Assembly (NCBI RefSeq): GCF_013373865.1
Contig: NC_050467.1
Span: 25,194,996 to 25,258,995, forward strand
DNA from: Monomorium pharaonis
Lineage: Eukaryota > Arthropoda > Insecta > Hymenoptera > Formicidae
Direction of reading: 5' to 3'
DNA length: 64,000 nt
In this document: positions 1 through 11,135 of the stretch, piece after piece
Layout of the letters: each line of letters begins with the position of its first letter
Position numbering within the stretch: the first letter of the stretch is position 1
The notes under the pieces: model-generated
The model's input: only the letters and a program-made list of their open reading frames with translations
What the model was told of the DNA's origin: nothing
Database searches by the model: none
Program-made: the position numbers and the translations under genes

Positions 1-1314
1 CTTTCTATATGATTTTTATCATCGTTATCTCGATTGCGAGGCAAATAGTTTTGTTCGCCCGTGCCACGGAACACGACTGTAAATTCTGGCGGGTAATAAT
101 TGTCAGCAGTCTGTGATAATTACGGTGACGAGATGGTGGCGTCGGTACTGATGCGACTCGCTGATTCCTGATAAGATTTCCGCGGACGAAAGGTGCTGCG
201 CGTCTCGATTTACGGACGGACGTGTTGTGTGTTGGATGCTATAAAGTTACCAAAAAGACGGCGGCGCAAAATGGAATACTAACGAGCGAACAAGGGTTGG
301 TTATTTTTGGCAGGCATTGCGAATGATTTGTTACTTCTCTACTTCTCTAATTCGTTGCGAAAGCACCGCATCGGGCGATCTATGTAAATTACTGTACAGC
401 TTTTTGATCTTTTTATCTTTAAGCTAAAATAAAAAAGAAAAGATGAAGCATGGACGGAAATTAGAATATAAATGTAAAATGATTTCCATTATACTGAAAT
501 TTTGTTATAGTAATGACAATTTCCGTCGATATTTTGAAATTGCTAGATGAGAGAAGAAAGAGTGAAAGTAAGAGAACAACACGGGGCGCGAACTAAGAGC
601 GAATCTCTCGTCGACTTTTTCTACTTATCGCGCGCATCAGGATCGACTCGTGCGATTCCGCGCGTGGTCGAAAGATACTTCGCGCACTAACGAGATAATG
701 CGCGGTTACGGCGAAGGTAGACAGTATGGCCGATATATCCTTTTCATTCTCGTGCGAGAAAAAAGCGTTATTACAAAACGCAAGGGGGAAAGACCGAAAC
801 GATGCGAGAGACGTAACGTGCACGCGGCCGATTATACTCCGCCAACTTTTCAAAGGGAACGAGGGTTATACAGTGTACCACCAGGTGAAATACGAATACT
901 TTCCCGAGCTAATGAGATAATTCGCAGTTTCTGAAAAGAAAATCACTTCGAGCTAATGATCCTCCTCCTATCTTTCTTTCTCCCGTGAGATACGGGTAAA
1001 CTATACTCGCGCGCGGCTGCGTTTCGAAGGAATATTCACGCGAGATACGCTAAATTGAATTCCCAGAAGTAAATCGCGAGGTGACGATGTAGCGCGAATA
1101 ATAACTGTGTTTCGCGCCGGTAATAAGTCGTAATTGAAGGCATTTCGCGAGCCTCGGTATACAAATTGAAATTTATTCATACCGATCCTTTCTTCATCCG
1201 GCACGAAGAGCTACGTGAGAGCCAAACGTGGAATATGAATTGACAGAAACGCACAAAGACCGGATTTCAGAAAAGGGGAGATAAAGGAGCATTTATCTCG
1301 TTTCGGGGGCTAAA

Positions 1315-1332
1315 ATTTTCTCATGAGAAAAT
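1315..1332. repeat. 18-bp perfect palindrome
   Basis: ATTTTCTCATGAGAAAAT reads the same on both strands, with no spacer. By chance about 0.25 such palindromes are expected in 64 kb of even composition. It lies 37 bp before an 11-bp inverted repeat. No function can be assigned. Confidence 0.95.
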
Positions 1333-1368
1333 GAGATACACACAGAGGCAAATTGAATAAGTTCCGTA

Positions 1369-1426
1369 ATTTGTAAGATCTGTTTCAGAAACTTAGCCTT
1401 GTATTAAAATTTTGAATCTTACAAAT
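1369..1426. repeat. Inverted repeat, 11-bp perfect arms
   Basis: ATTTGTAAGAT (1369-1379) and ATCTTACAAAT (1416-1426) are exact reverse complements separated by 36 bp. No target-site duplication was seen at the ends, so a mobile-element origin is not shown. Confidence 0.9.
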
Positions 1427-1907
1427 GAAATTAAAAATAAACGCTAACAAAATATATAAGCAGTTTTAATTAAAGTTTACGAAAAAAAATTACGCAATCT
1501 GCTTCAGCTCAAAGAGTCTAGAATAGAAGAAGTGTTGCGAAGTTGTTGTGGCGCCGGTGCCTCTTCTCGTCAGCATCGAGCGTCATTATGACGCAAATGA
1601 TTCCCGATGCGGAATCGTGGACATTGTGCGCGACATTTGATGGATGACGAGCAATAAAACGACGCATTTGTGGGCGCGAACATGACGTGAGTTCGACGAG
1701 CGAGAAAATATCACTGAGGAGCATCAACTTAATGGCGCTCGTGCTATTATTCTTATTTATTGCCGCGTTGAGTTGCCGGCATTAAGCATAAATAATCTTG
1801 GGTAATTACGGATGCGCCGGGACGTCCGGGTCAATATGTTCGAGTTTCTTCGGGAATGTTTCACGAGCGATAAACCGGAACTAATAAAACTTGCGCGTTT
1901 TTTTTTT

Positions 1908-1957
1908 AAGTTTTTCAAACATACTTTTAATCCTCGAATCTAAACCTTGAAAAACTT
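1908..1957. repeat. Inverted repeat, 11-bp arms, next to T runs
   Basis: AAGTTTTTCAA (1908-1918) pairs with TTGAAAAACTT (1947-1957). Both arms abut T runs, so part of the match reflects low complexity. Confidence 0.85.
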
Positions 1958-1974
1958 TTTTTTTCAAGCTAATC

Positions 1975-2003
1975 TCTCTCCTCTGTCTCTCTCTCTCTCT
2001 TTC
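1975..2003. repeat. (CT)n-rich simple repeat
   Basis: Pyrimidine tract made mainly of CT units with a few interruptions, ending in TTTCTCC. It is an imperfect microsatellite. Confidence 0.9.
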
Positions 2004-2500
2004 TCCGTATTTTGATGTAACATTTCGTGACAGAAAATGATTAGAATATGCATAAGTTTTTATAATTTCTATTACAGAGAAATAATTTTATCTAATATTA
2101 TCTGTAATACGATAGTAGATCGCTGCTAGTAATGATGCTAATTATGTTAGTAATGATCGACAATAATTAGTCTTTTTTTTTTATTCGTGTCTTACGGCGT
2201 ACGCGGCTCGTCAGTTTGCGTGATCGATGTGCGTGTCGGCATAGTACTTTTCCTGTGATAATAAGCATAATTTGTCGATGAGGCTTTACGATACTTTGCG
2301 TAACTTTAAGAGATTCAAGAGTAGCAATTAGCATCGTAGTATACAGCAATTATGCTACATTGCTATACTCTACGTTTTATTCATCACTACAAATAAAATG
2401 AAAACTTTTTAAGTTAAACGTTCAAGTCTATATAATTTTTTATATACGCGTTTAAAAAATTGCCGAAGTCCATTGCTTTGATATGGCGAAGCGCTCGCGA

Positions 2501-2516
2501 GTCAACCGTGGTTGAC
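2501..2516. repeat. Near-perfect 16-bp palindrome
   Basis: GTCAACC-GT-GGTTGAC: 7-bp perfect arms around a 2-bp centre. The symmetry would suit a dimeric DNA-binding protein, but no factor is assigned. Confidence 0.85.
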
Positions 2517-3477
2517 ATGTCTGAAGAATCTTCGAGAAATTGCAAAGGAACATTTATCATGTCATTCGGGTTATCCCGCGAATTTCCCTGGTGCCTGTAT
2601 TCGGTATTCTCGTCATACAATTTCCGTATGACGTATCTCGCAATACATCTATCTCAGCATAATCCAGATCAGACCGGTCTTAAGCTGTAAGTCCAATGAT
2701 CGGGTCAGAGAGATGTACCTAATACTCGCGCCGAAGTATACTTTTCAACGATCACTTAAACAGCGGCGATAAAGCCCGGGTTGGACGTCGTTACTCAACG
2801 CGGCGCCATTAATTCGATAATTTATAAACTCAACGTGTATTGCGAAAGGCGCCATTACCGCTGTGACGTAAGATATCATTACCGACGGTTTATCTGCACC
2901 AAAACGAATGGACCGAATGCCCGAAATTTCACCACCGGCCCGGATCCTAACGATGAAGACCAACTGGCCGTCAACCGGCATAAGAAAATGATGATGAAGA
3001 GGGCGACTCGGGAGGGGGAGGATGAGGAGGAAGGGGCGGGATGGAGTAGACCCCGGGACGGGATAGAGGAAGAGCGTAGATGTTTTTTACACCGACGAAT
3101 GTCGGGACCTCGGTTGGGACCGATGATTTGTATGTACGTCGTGGATTGTTTATGGCGGTCTAAGCAATTGTTTAACTTAATTGCACGCTGTTACGTCGGC
3201 ACGGTTAGTTTCCCCGTACACCTAGAACACGCGTGTATAACTAGCGATCGAGCAAGCGAGCGAACGGCCCGGGAGGATAGAGTTATTACCTGTCCGGGAC
3301 TTTTAGAGCCCCCTCTCGACACGCCCTTCCAGTGTAGCGGTTATTAGTAATGCGGACTATTAGGATTTTTCATGCGGCGCGCGAGAGCACCACCTCGCTG
3401 CGGAGCAATTGCGCGATACGCCGCACGCAGCGTGTACCAGCTCCGCGGCTAATTGGCGTTGTCGATTTGAGACACTC

Positions 3478-3499
3478 GCGGTTCATCGAAACGAACCGC
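3478..3499. repeat. Short hairpin, 7-bp stem
   Basis: GCGGTTC (3478-3484) and GAACCGC (3493-3499) are reverse complements around an 8-base loop. Confidence 0.8.
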
Positions 3500-3817
3500 T
3501 CGAACGAAAGTCATTAAAAATAATGATACTTCTCTACGGTCTAAACAAAGCGCTACGCTAAAGTAAGATCCAGCTACTTCACTTAACTGAGCGGGTTTTA
3601 TGTTAGATTTTATAGGATCCATTATGCCTGCGAAGAAAATAAAATTGAACGGATAAACGCCACGCGTTTATACGTATTGAATTTTTATACTTGCATCACG
3701 GTAAAGGACGGTATTGCGTTTTGCATATTCATGCTGCCTCCTTTTCGCCATGGGAGGACGTAAATTCGGCGCTGTTGCTTTCGAAAGGACAAGAAGACCG
3801 TTCCCTTGAAGAAGCAC

Positions 3818-3842
3818 AAAGGCACCCGGCCTCGGTGCCTTT
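3818..3842. repeat. GC-rich hairpin, 9-bp perfect stem
   Basis: AAAGGCACC (3818-3826) and GGTGCCTTT (3834-3842) enclose a 7-base loop. It resembles a bacterial terminator in shape, but nothing else here is bacterial, so that reading is not made. Confidence 0.9.
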
Positions 3843-4018
3843 ATCGCGGAATTTTCTGCCCAATAAAGTGCGTCGGGCGTGGTAACGCGCGGTAACCGAC
3901 GTCGGAGTGCACGGCGTGTTTGGGGAATCGCTTTTCGACGATCGAGAAATGTTTCTATGGGTTTTATGAGGTGGCACACACCGCCTCTCTCTCCACGGCG
4001 AGCTTTCATTCGGCGTCC

Positions 4019-4040
4019 GCGACGACAATGCGACGACAAT
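4019..4040. repeat. 11-bp tandem duplication
   Basis: GCGACGACAAT occurs twice in direct succession. Probably a small slippage duplication. Confidence 0.85.
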
Positions 4041-4429
4041 TCGATCGGCGTTGCATCCAGCGCCGGTCATTCCTCATCTCTCGCCTGTGTTGTATCTCGG
4101 GCGAGCCATTTGTCCCCGTAACTCTTCGTGCTGCGATCCAAACGTGATTTTCACGAGCGAGCGCACCCCAACGGCATTGCCAAAATCTCCCGGCCAGCGC
4201 GCGTACAAGCGGAATGACTTCCTTAACGCTGAAAAGCGCGACGATTGGCCCGGTTAAATTGCCGTACGCGTTGGCGAAAGTCGGCATTTTCCTACGTATG
4301 TCATCTTAAATAGATTACACAGTAAACGAGATGTAAAATGTATCGAATGCTCTTCCCGCGTGGCATGGAAACGAGGAATATGAGCGTTAAACATCTGTCT
4401 TATTTCCTGGCGCTCTTTCACGGTAACGT

Positions 4430-4439
4430 AAAAAAAAAA
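4430..4439. repeat. A10 homopolymer
   Basis: Run of ten A at an AT-rich interruption inside the CpG-rich block. There is no poly(A) retroelement body upstream. Confidence 0.9.
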
Positions 4440-5360
4440 GGAATTCAATGTTTTTTTTCCGTCATGCAAAAGAGAATACTATTATATTAAAATTACGCAA
4501 TTGTGGCAATAATTCTGAGAACGCCACGGATTTCATTACACAACTTCTCGCTTTTGTAATTGCGCTTTCTTCATCCTGGTCGTCTCTCCACCTCTTCGTT
4601 CCCCGTCGATTCTTCCAAATGAATTGCTCCGATGTAACGTCTCAATCCACGTCACGACGCTGTGTGCGCCGGACGAATATTAGATGTTCATGAGAAGCCC
4701 ATAGAAAATTTGTTTGCATTCATCCACCGCGCCGTCCAATGCCGGCAGGTGATATCTCGAGGTCCCTCATTCCGTGATCGCCGCCAAAAAGCCAGGGGGA
4801 TGAAGGATCGTTTTTCGAGAAGGAGGGTAGAGGGAGGGGTCAACCTGCGAATTTCCACGCGGCCGAGCTCATTGTTCCGCGATTTCGTAGCGGTCATAGG
4901 AAGGAGGAGGAGTGTTCCCGCGTGCCTTTGTCACTCGAGTGTGGATTTCAGGTCGCCCCCATTGTCGAATCTCGAGTGCCTTCTTTATGACGAGCGAGAG
5001 ATGAGAAGAACTCGTGCTGCCGAGATGGTCCTGGCCCGAGCCATTGTCGGAGTCAATCTTTGCCTCGTTAGACGGTTATTTTCGCGCTTATTTACACCCC
5101 CTCGACAATGCCGGTGTAGCCGGGGCGCCCGTATGAGAAACCGGCGGAGACTCCGCGCGTGGTATATACGTCAAGGGAACTCGCGATTTGTTTGCCTTTC
5201 TTCTCGGGGGATGTCATCGAGATCTGTAAAACGATCGGTTTCGTGAAGGGATGCCGCGCAGATGGACGAAAGAAATTATTAGATGGATGGCTTCTTCGGG
5301 TATCTTCTGTTATCGACGAAGCGAGGCAGAATGGTCACCGCGATATCGGTCATCGGAAAT

Positions 5361-5800
5361 CTTTTCCTTTTTGACAATAATGATTATCTTCTCCATGTAT
5401 CTTTCGAAGAATTTGATGTTGGTCTGAAAATCAGAATCGAAATATCAACATTTTAGATTTATGATACCGAACTTCCACAATTTTAAGAAGTAATATTATA
5501 TGTAATTTAATAAAAGGAGATATAAATATTTAAAAGTAGTTCAATAAAATGTAAAAATTTAGAAAAAAAATATATAAAATTTTATTCGGTAAATTTCCGA
5601 ATATTTAAGAATGCGGAAATTTAAATAATTAGAAAAGCATTGCGGAAATGAAAAGTTTAGCAGCCAATTCTGACGTGATCAGAGGAAGAAACTTTGCAGG
5701 CTACAGGAAAGACTTTAGAACACCTGGCAACGATATCACCTTGCGTGCTCGAACATAAAATTCTTAATTGCAATGGTCCCAAGCGTTATATTATCAAATA
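5361..5800. other. AT-rich spacer
   Basis: Strongly AT-rich and dense in stop codons. The only structure seen is the inverted repeat at 5591-5622. No gene. Confidence 0.8.
5591..5622. repeat. Inverted repeat, 9-bp arms
   Basis: AAATTTCCG (5591-5599) pairs with CGGAAATTT (5614-5622). An overlapping 7-bp hairpin (TATTCGG with CCGAATA) shares the left arm. It sits in AT-rich DNA. Confidence 0.85.
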
Positions 5801-7420
5801 GTCGATAATACCTACAATAAATACATCGCTTCAACGCCATTTTTTCATATCACGTCACTTCGCCGTCTCGTCGTCGTAAAAGTGCCCGTTTACGGCGCTC
5901 GATCCGCGATCGTTATTCAAATCGAGGGCGAGGCGCTCGTCCTGTTCGCGCGCGCTTAAGCGGTTTGGCACGTCAGGCGTGCGTCAAGCTTATCTGGCAA
6001 GGTGGCCGGTTTACGAGCTTCCTTTCTAAAGGCGGGCCTGTGGTGTAACCAGGTGGTTGGTACTTGGCCAGACCCCGTCAGCACCCCAAAATCGTTTTTC
6101 TCTTTCTCCTCTTTCTTTTTCTTCTTCGAATTTTTGTCTGGGCCGTCTGCGTCGTGCATTTTCGCGTCGAATTTACTGCGCGGCGACCTTAGCATATCGA
6201 CACTGGCGATCTGCTGCGCGCTGTCGCGAGTTGTCGCAATTTCCACAAAGTTGCACCCTTACCCGGAATTTTGATGGCCGCGGCACATCGGGATCCAAAT
6301 TATCGGACTCGGTAATGAACATAAAAAGCGTCACTCTACGTAAAATAATAAAACAACGCCATGCGCCGTAAATAATCGAACGAGATGCGCTCTGAAAACT
6401 TATCTGCGTTAACTCATCTCGCCATACCGTGATCTTTTAATTTTTAATAAATTATAATTCAGCAACTTTGTATCCGTTAATAACACCTCTCTGTATTCCG
6501 ATGCACACACGACGGACTGACTTTCTCGTCGCGAAAATCGTCGTTCCTTTTGTTCGTGGGCGCGAAACAGGTTCTCGCGCGACTCGGACGTTTCCTCCTC
6601 CCCTTGCAGCTGTATATTGTGAATTAATGCGAATCGCGATGCGGTTAGCACGGCAGATTGGATCCTCTCGCGTAATCGGGCGGCCCGGCGCGGGGGCTTC
6701 ATCGCGCGTCGATTTATACCGGTTAATTCCCGAAAAGCGCCGTTACGATTATTCCGAACGGGCGATCTTGATTTATTAATGAGGCGAAAATAATTAAGAG
6801 CCGCCGGCATTATCGTGCGAGCGAGGCGCTTTCGGCCGGCGCGATTAATTTCGAGGGATCGTAGAATTAAGGTCGGACCCGGGCTCGACCCGAGTCGCAA
6901 CAGTAGTATTTAAGGAACCTGTTCGGAGAGAAAGAGAGAGAGAGAGATATGTGTGTGTATATAGAGAGAGAAACGGCAGTGAGAGACATGGGCAAGATGG
7001 AAGGAGGAGAATTTCGGGGTCCGGGAGAGGTGGACCGGCAACCTGGCAGCGGGATGAACGTGCTAATATACGTACGGACCATAAACAATCATCATAAATA
7101 TTTCGGTCGACACATTAGCCGGCTCGTCTGCCAACACTGGAGCCCACCTTTTGCAATCCCATGCGTCTTTAATCACGCGGAGAAAGGTAGAAGGAAAGAG
7201 AGGGGGCGGGGAGGGGAGACAACGCGACCCGGCACCCGCCCGTCTGGTTAACCCGGGGGTTCCCGAATGCCTCGTTTCGTCTAATTAAGATAATAACGTC
7301 GGGTCCATTCATTTAATTTTCTCGCGAAATCCCGCGAATGTCACGCAGCCATCATGCGTTTCTCGAAAGATTTGCTGCCTTCTGTAGGTGTCAGGATGGC
7401 TTTTTAAGACGTGCGATTAA
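5801..7420. other. CpG-rich block with a GA/GT microsatellite
   Basis: CpG-rich sequence interrupted at 6300-6480. Frames reach 163 codons (6409-6900, minus strand) but are Arg-rich with no known domain. It holds the compound microsatellite at 6926. No gene recognised. Confidence 0.6.
6926..6971. repeat. Compound (GA)n-(GT)n-(GA)n microsatellite
   Basis: GA units at about 6933-6947, GT units at 6950-6958, then AG units to 6971. GA repeats can be bound by GAGA-factor-like proteins in insects, but no such role is shown here. Confidence 0.95.
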
Positions 7421-8256
7421 ATAACACATCAATATTTATCTCCAAAAGAGCGTTTTTCACCTCGAAAACATTATTTATATAAATTATGTAGTCAAATTTC
7501 AGCACGTTTTCAAGAAAAAAAAAAAACGATCGTATATTATCGACGAATAGGCGATGGCAACTTGAAATTTCGACCGGACCGTTCAGGTTTTTTAAATATA
7601 CTGAAAATTTTTGTCGCGCTCTACCGAGCGACAGCAGCGATATCGACCCAGTCCTTCTCTCTTACTCTCTCTCTCTGTTTCCGTCTGTCGTGACGGGCGC
7701 CGTTTGAATTATTATCGCCATTAGGCGTTGTTATTTTTTCGAAAGAGCTCGTCGAGTTTCGTTGGCAGCGACTACAGGGATTACGGCTCACGAGAGAGAC
7801 GATCGATGCGCCCACGAAGAGGCAAGGCGCTAATGATATTGAAATGGATGCGAGTTATGTGTCGGCCATTTCGGTTCTCCCCTTCGGTGTTCCCCTCCGC
7901 GTTCTGGGCACTCTCTTCGGCCACCTCCTAACCCCGATGCCTCTTTTTCACCCTCTCACACCTCGGCGATCCCCGATCTCTCCTGCTCTGTTCTCTCCCT
8001 TTCTCTCTCTCCCTCTCTCCCTTCTTCCCGGGTCCCTGGGGTTAGGTTACCTTGTTAGTTCTGGCTGCCTCCATTGCCCGTGTGCCCTCTGGCCAGGCCG
8101 TGGAATTGCTTTCTATTGTAAATAACGGTTCAAAATATATACCAGCACCCACGAAATTGATTTTTCGTATCAGTCGGCGCGGAAGTAATCGCCCCTACGA
8201 TCTCGTTCTGCGACGATTTTTGCCGGGATCGATCGCGGTCGGTACGCGCGGACTCT

Positions 8257-8276
8257 AAAAAAAAAAAATTTTTTTT
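8257..8276. repeat. A12-T8 tract
   Basis: Twelve A followed directly by eight T. The central A8T8 is a perfect palindrome. Such A/T tracts bend DNA and exclude nucleosomes; a role here is inference. Confidence 0.95.
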
Positions 8277-9449
8277 ACTCGATGAATCTCAAGTATCGCG
8301 TAGAATATCCACGATATTCCGCGTAGTCTCTAAAATGAGAGATTTACGAGTCATTACGGAACACATTTATCGCTGAATTTAATTAATTTAATTGTTAACA
8401 GAAAATTGGTTGTATTCATTAATCCGGCTATATAAATTTGTCGTGTAAAAACACATAATAACACGTAAGAATATCAAGTACGGGAAAAAGCAATTTTTTA
8501 AATTAAATCCGTGCGAAGTTGGCTTTCACCGACTCTCACCAAGCACACACGCACGTGTGCTTAATTGCCAAACGTATTAAATTAAAGAATCACATAATCG
8601 TAGACTTCGCGACTTCTACGTATGAAGGAGCCGCGGCGTGGAAGTTGCTGCCTCTCTAGCCTCTGATCGTTTAATTCGCCTTTAATACCGCGGCTCGTCC
8701 TCAAAGTGCAATCGCGCTGAAATCGTTATCGCGAATCTCACATCGGCGCTAAGTGGGAAAGTTGGATTTCTCTATGGTCTTTTTGACTCACGCGTAATGT
8801 CAAACAACGTGTCTGACTCGCTCGATGCAACGTATTCCTGATTACGATCAGCCACGGCTTAATAATTTCTGATTAAATACCCATCATATCGCGCTAAATT
8901 AATCCGCTCCCGCCAAACGTGCGTGTGAACACTCGATTTTTCTGAATCCTGGAATCCTATCTCCGGGTTTATACTGAGAGAGTTATAACATCCATTTGCT
9001 TCAAGAATGAAAATATCATGTAATCGAGATTTTTGATAATTAAATACCGTTAGATACCAATCAACTCTTATTGATCTATTCTTTGTGAGATATTCTTTCA
9101 CATCTGCATGTATTTGCTATGAAGATATTTTTTAATCAATTTAAAATCGATTCTCTTTTCTTAAATAATTCGGTTAAATTGATTATTTCGTGCTTCTCAG
9201 CACAACGTAATTTCGTTAAAACATTATTTCCAGTTTCACGGTGATAAGGTTTATGAAAAAATAATTTTTTTTCGAGCACAACTAATTTTCATAATTTTAT
9301 TATCTTCATTTTTGTACATTTTTTTTGTAAGAAGGCGATTTGTATCTGTTTTTATATCTATATAACATAAATGCAATTTTAATGCATTTGCATAATAAAA
9401 AAAATAATATAACGCTGAATAATATCCGCATATTATTTTGTATCCGGTG

Positions 9450-9473
9450 CTACAGGCGCTTAAACGCCTGTAG
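9450..9473. repeat. Hairpin, 9-bp perfect stem
   Basis: CTACAGGCG (9450-9458), loop CTTAAA, CGCCTGTAG (9465-9473). A GC-rich stem inside an AT-rich stretch, so it stands out from its surroundings. Confidence 0.92.
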
Positions 9474-9851
9474 ATAATTTCGCGCATCATCGACGCAACC
9501 AATGCAGCATGTGTGGAATATTCCGTCTATCAATGCAAATGGATCAAACCCTTATCGTAGAATCGCATCTCTCTCCGCGAGTCTCTCCCGGTTTGCGCGT
9601 GCGGAAGAAAACAGGAAGCCGGGAGTCACGCACACGAGTCGCACACGAACTGTGTTATGAATGCTCGACTACAGGCGGAGGTGCGTATATATTTCAAAAG
9701 TTCGTGGCTCATTAAAGTAGCGACGGTAACGGGGTGTATCCTTTTCAAGGAGGAGAGCTGTGTGGAAAGGATTAAGCCTGGAAGGCTCCGGCGCGGTCAA
9801 ATTTGTAGCCACTAAAACCGCCGGTTTTATGGGACGAAATTTACTGCGCTT

Positions 9852-10007
9852 TCACGCCAGAGTAACAAAGTAACCGTCGTCATCTTCCTCTTCGTCTTCG
9901 TCATCGCCGTTGTCGTCGTCATCATCGTCATCGTCGTCGTCGTCATCATCGTTGTCGAAACGCGTACGAACATATCCGGCCCGAGTTGGTCCGAGCAACG
10001 ATTTGAT
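9852..10007 (-). other. Short open frame with an acidic Asp/Glu tract, coding status unknown
   Basis: Fifty-one codons lie between TAA (10008-10010) and TGA (9852-9854) on the minus strand, with no ATG. About 26 consecutive codons over the repeat at 9875-9957 are nearly all GAN, spelling Asp then mixed Asp/Glu, with all four third bases used. Many nuclear proteins carry such acidic tracts, so an exon fragment is possible. Against it: no start codon, no good acceptor upstream and only weak donors downstream. An imperfect trinucleotide repeat is the simpler reading. Confidence 0.2.
9875..9957. repeat. (GTC/ATC)n imperfect trinucleotide repeat
   Basis: About 27 trinucleotide units of GTC, ATC, TTC and CTC type on the + strand. 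It is an imperfect microsatellite with one interruption (GCC GTT). Confidence 0.95.
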
Positions 10008-10339
10008 TTAGCGATCTTTTATTACCGTCGATATTGATCACCGTGACCGTCGCCCCGAACGCGGACCTTTTGTCGACGTGTCCGTTGCGAATTCCCCTTT
10101 GTGATACTCTCTCGCAAAATCGCTGCCGCAAAATGCGTCCGGATACGAGGCTTCTGCTCAAATTTGTGCGTCCATAAATCTTGTAGCGTGAACGTCGACA
10201 AAGTGAAAAGGCGCTGGTTAAACTCGAAGCTTATTAATATGGGACGCGTTAAATCGTAAGTATTTTGCGAAGATTGCACGTGTTTTGTGGGATCCATGTA
10301 TACGATCCTTAATTACTTCGAAATTATCCTCTTTCGAAA

Positions 10340-10359
10340 ATTTGTTCGTCTGAACAAAT
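10340..10359. repeat. Hairpin, 8-bp stem, 4-base loop
   Basis: ATTTGTTC, loop GTCT, GAACAAAT. About eight such structures are expected by chance in this window. Confidence 0.85.
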
Positions 10360-10779
10360 GAGCTGTAAACAATTCGTGATACTTTTTATAATTGAAGACT
10401 TAAAATACATTGTCGGTGCAAGGAGGAAGGAAATATTTCATGCGAACTTCATCTACCTCATAATAATATTCATTTATCGCTGGTCAAATTTGGGACAACG
10501 CGAGCCAGCGAATTAAGATAATTGCCGGACAGTCGAATCGTGAATAATAATTCAGCGACACGTCTCCTGGCCGGACGCTGGTTTTTTGCGCTGCAACCAT
10601 ATGGGGCGTTATCATTTCGCAATCATTCCGTTATTAATGCCGGCCGTAATTTCGCAGCGGTAGTACAAGTTATTAAATTGCGTTATTCGATGAGTTACAT
10701 CATGAATCAAGGAGTCGGGCGGGCGAACGGAAAAAGTTGAGCGAGAAATCGTTTTGCGGAAAACCGCGGCGAATCGGAG

Positions 10780-10798
10780 GACACGAACAATTCGTGTC
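10780..10798. repeat. Hairpin, 8-bp stem, 3-base loop
   Basis: GACACGAA, loop CAA, TTCGTGTC: a compact perfect stem in CpG-rich DNA. Confidence 0.85.
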
Positions 10799-10908
10799 AT
10801 TATAAGGGCATTAGCTGCGTTACGTTTACGTGCTCGCCTTCCTGTTCTCCATGATTTACACGAGGGACGAGTATGGCGTTCGGGACAAAGCGCCGTAAAA
10901 TAATAATT

Positions 10909-10928
10909 CTATATTGAATTCAATATAG
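10909..10928. repeat. 20-bp perfect palindrome
   Basis: CTATATTGAATTCAATATAG is fully self-complementary with no spacer. By chance about 0.06 such palindromes are expected in 64 kb of even composition. The core TTGAATTCAA recalls the ATTCAAT-type hairpins at 14870 and 46169. Confidence 0.95.
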
Positions 10929-11123
10929 GATAGAATCAATTCTGCGTTTCTTTATCTGACTTTGTCGGATAATGTATACCATTGCGCGTAAAATTAAAAT
11001 TAAATTCCGCATCTACGTATCTATCTATCTTTATGAACCGTGAACGCCAACCTCAACGCAGTAATTGAGCGTTAAAATTTGCGCACAAAGCGCAGCGCGT
11101 TTTGCATTGAAATTTCCGGTCGG

Positions 11124-11135
11124 TTTTTTTTTTTT
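11124..11135. repeat. T12 homopolymer
   Basis: Run of twelve T in CpG-rich surroundings. No attached retroelement was recognised. Confidence 0.9.

Larger units (their letters stand above)
1..2450. other. Non-coding stretch of mixed composition
   Basis: No recognisable gene. The first 400 bases are mixed and 400-560 is AT-rich. The stretch 560-1270 is CpG-bearing with only short frames, and after 1300 it is AT-rich with interruptions. It holds a perfect palindrome at 1315, two 11-bp inverted repeats (1369 and 1908), T runs at 1898-1907 and 2173-2182, and a pyrimidine stretch at 1975-2003. The frames here are under 100 codons and unlike any protein I know. Confidence 0.7.
2451..5360. other. 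CpG-rich block, no recognisable gene
   Basis: A 2.9-kb GC- and CpG-rich block with many overlapping stop-poor frames on both strands. The longest are 188 codons (2781-3347, + strand, begins TTG) and 194 codons (4662-5246, + strand, begins GTG). Both products are rich in Arg and Ser, lack any domain I recognise, and are what CpG-rich sequence gives by chance. Short AT-rich interruptions occur at 3500-3680 and 4290-4560. A promoter, UTR or short exon could be hidden here, but none is supported. Confidence 0.6.
7421..9500. other. Alternating AT-rich and pyrimidine-rich DNA
   Basis: AT-rich at 7430-7620 (with an A12 run at 7515-7526), CpG- and pyrimidine-rich at 7640-8250, then mostly AT-rich to 9480. 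The pyrimidine block at 7880-8035 opens a 93-codon frame of Pro, Leu and Ser that is a low-complexity artefact. No gene recognised. Confidence 0.65.

Noticed and set aside
2781..3347. 188-codon open frame on the + strand
   Set aside because: Begins with TTG, contains an Asp/Glu/Gly low-complexity part and no recognisable domain.
3827..3842. Rho-independent-terminator-like hairpin
   Set aside because: The window has no bacterial features; a eukaryotic hairpin is the neutral description.
4662..5246. 194-codon open frame on the + strand
   Set aside because: Begins with GTG in CpG-rich DNA, no motif, and several shadows of similar quality.
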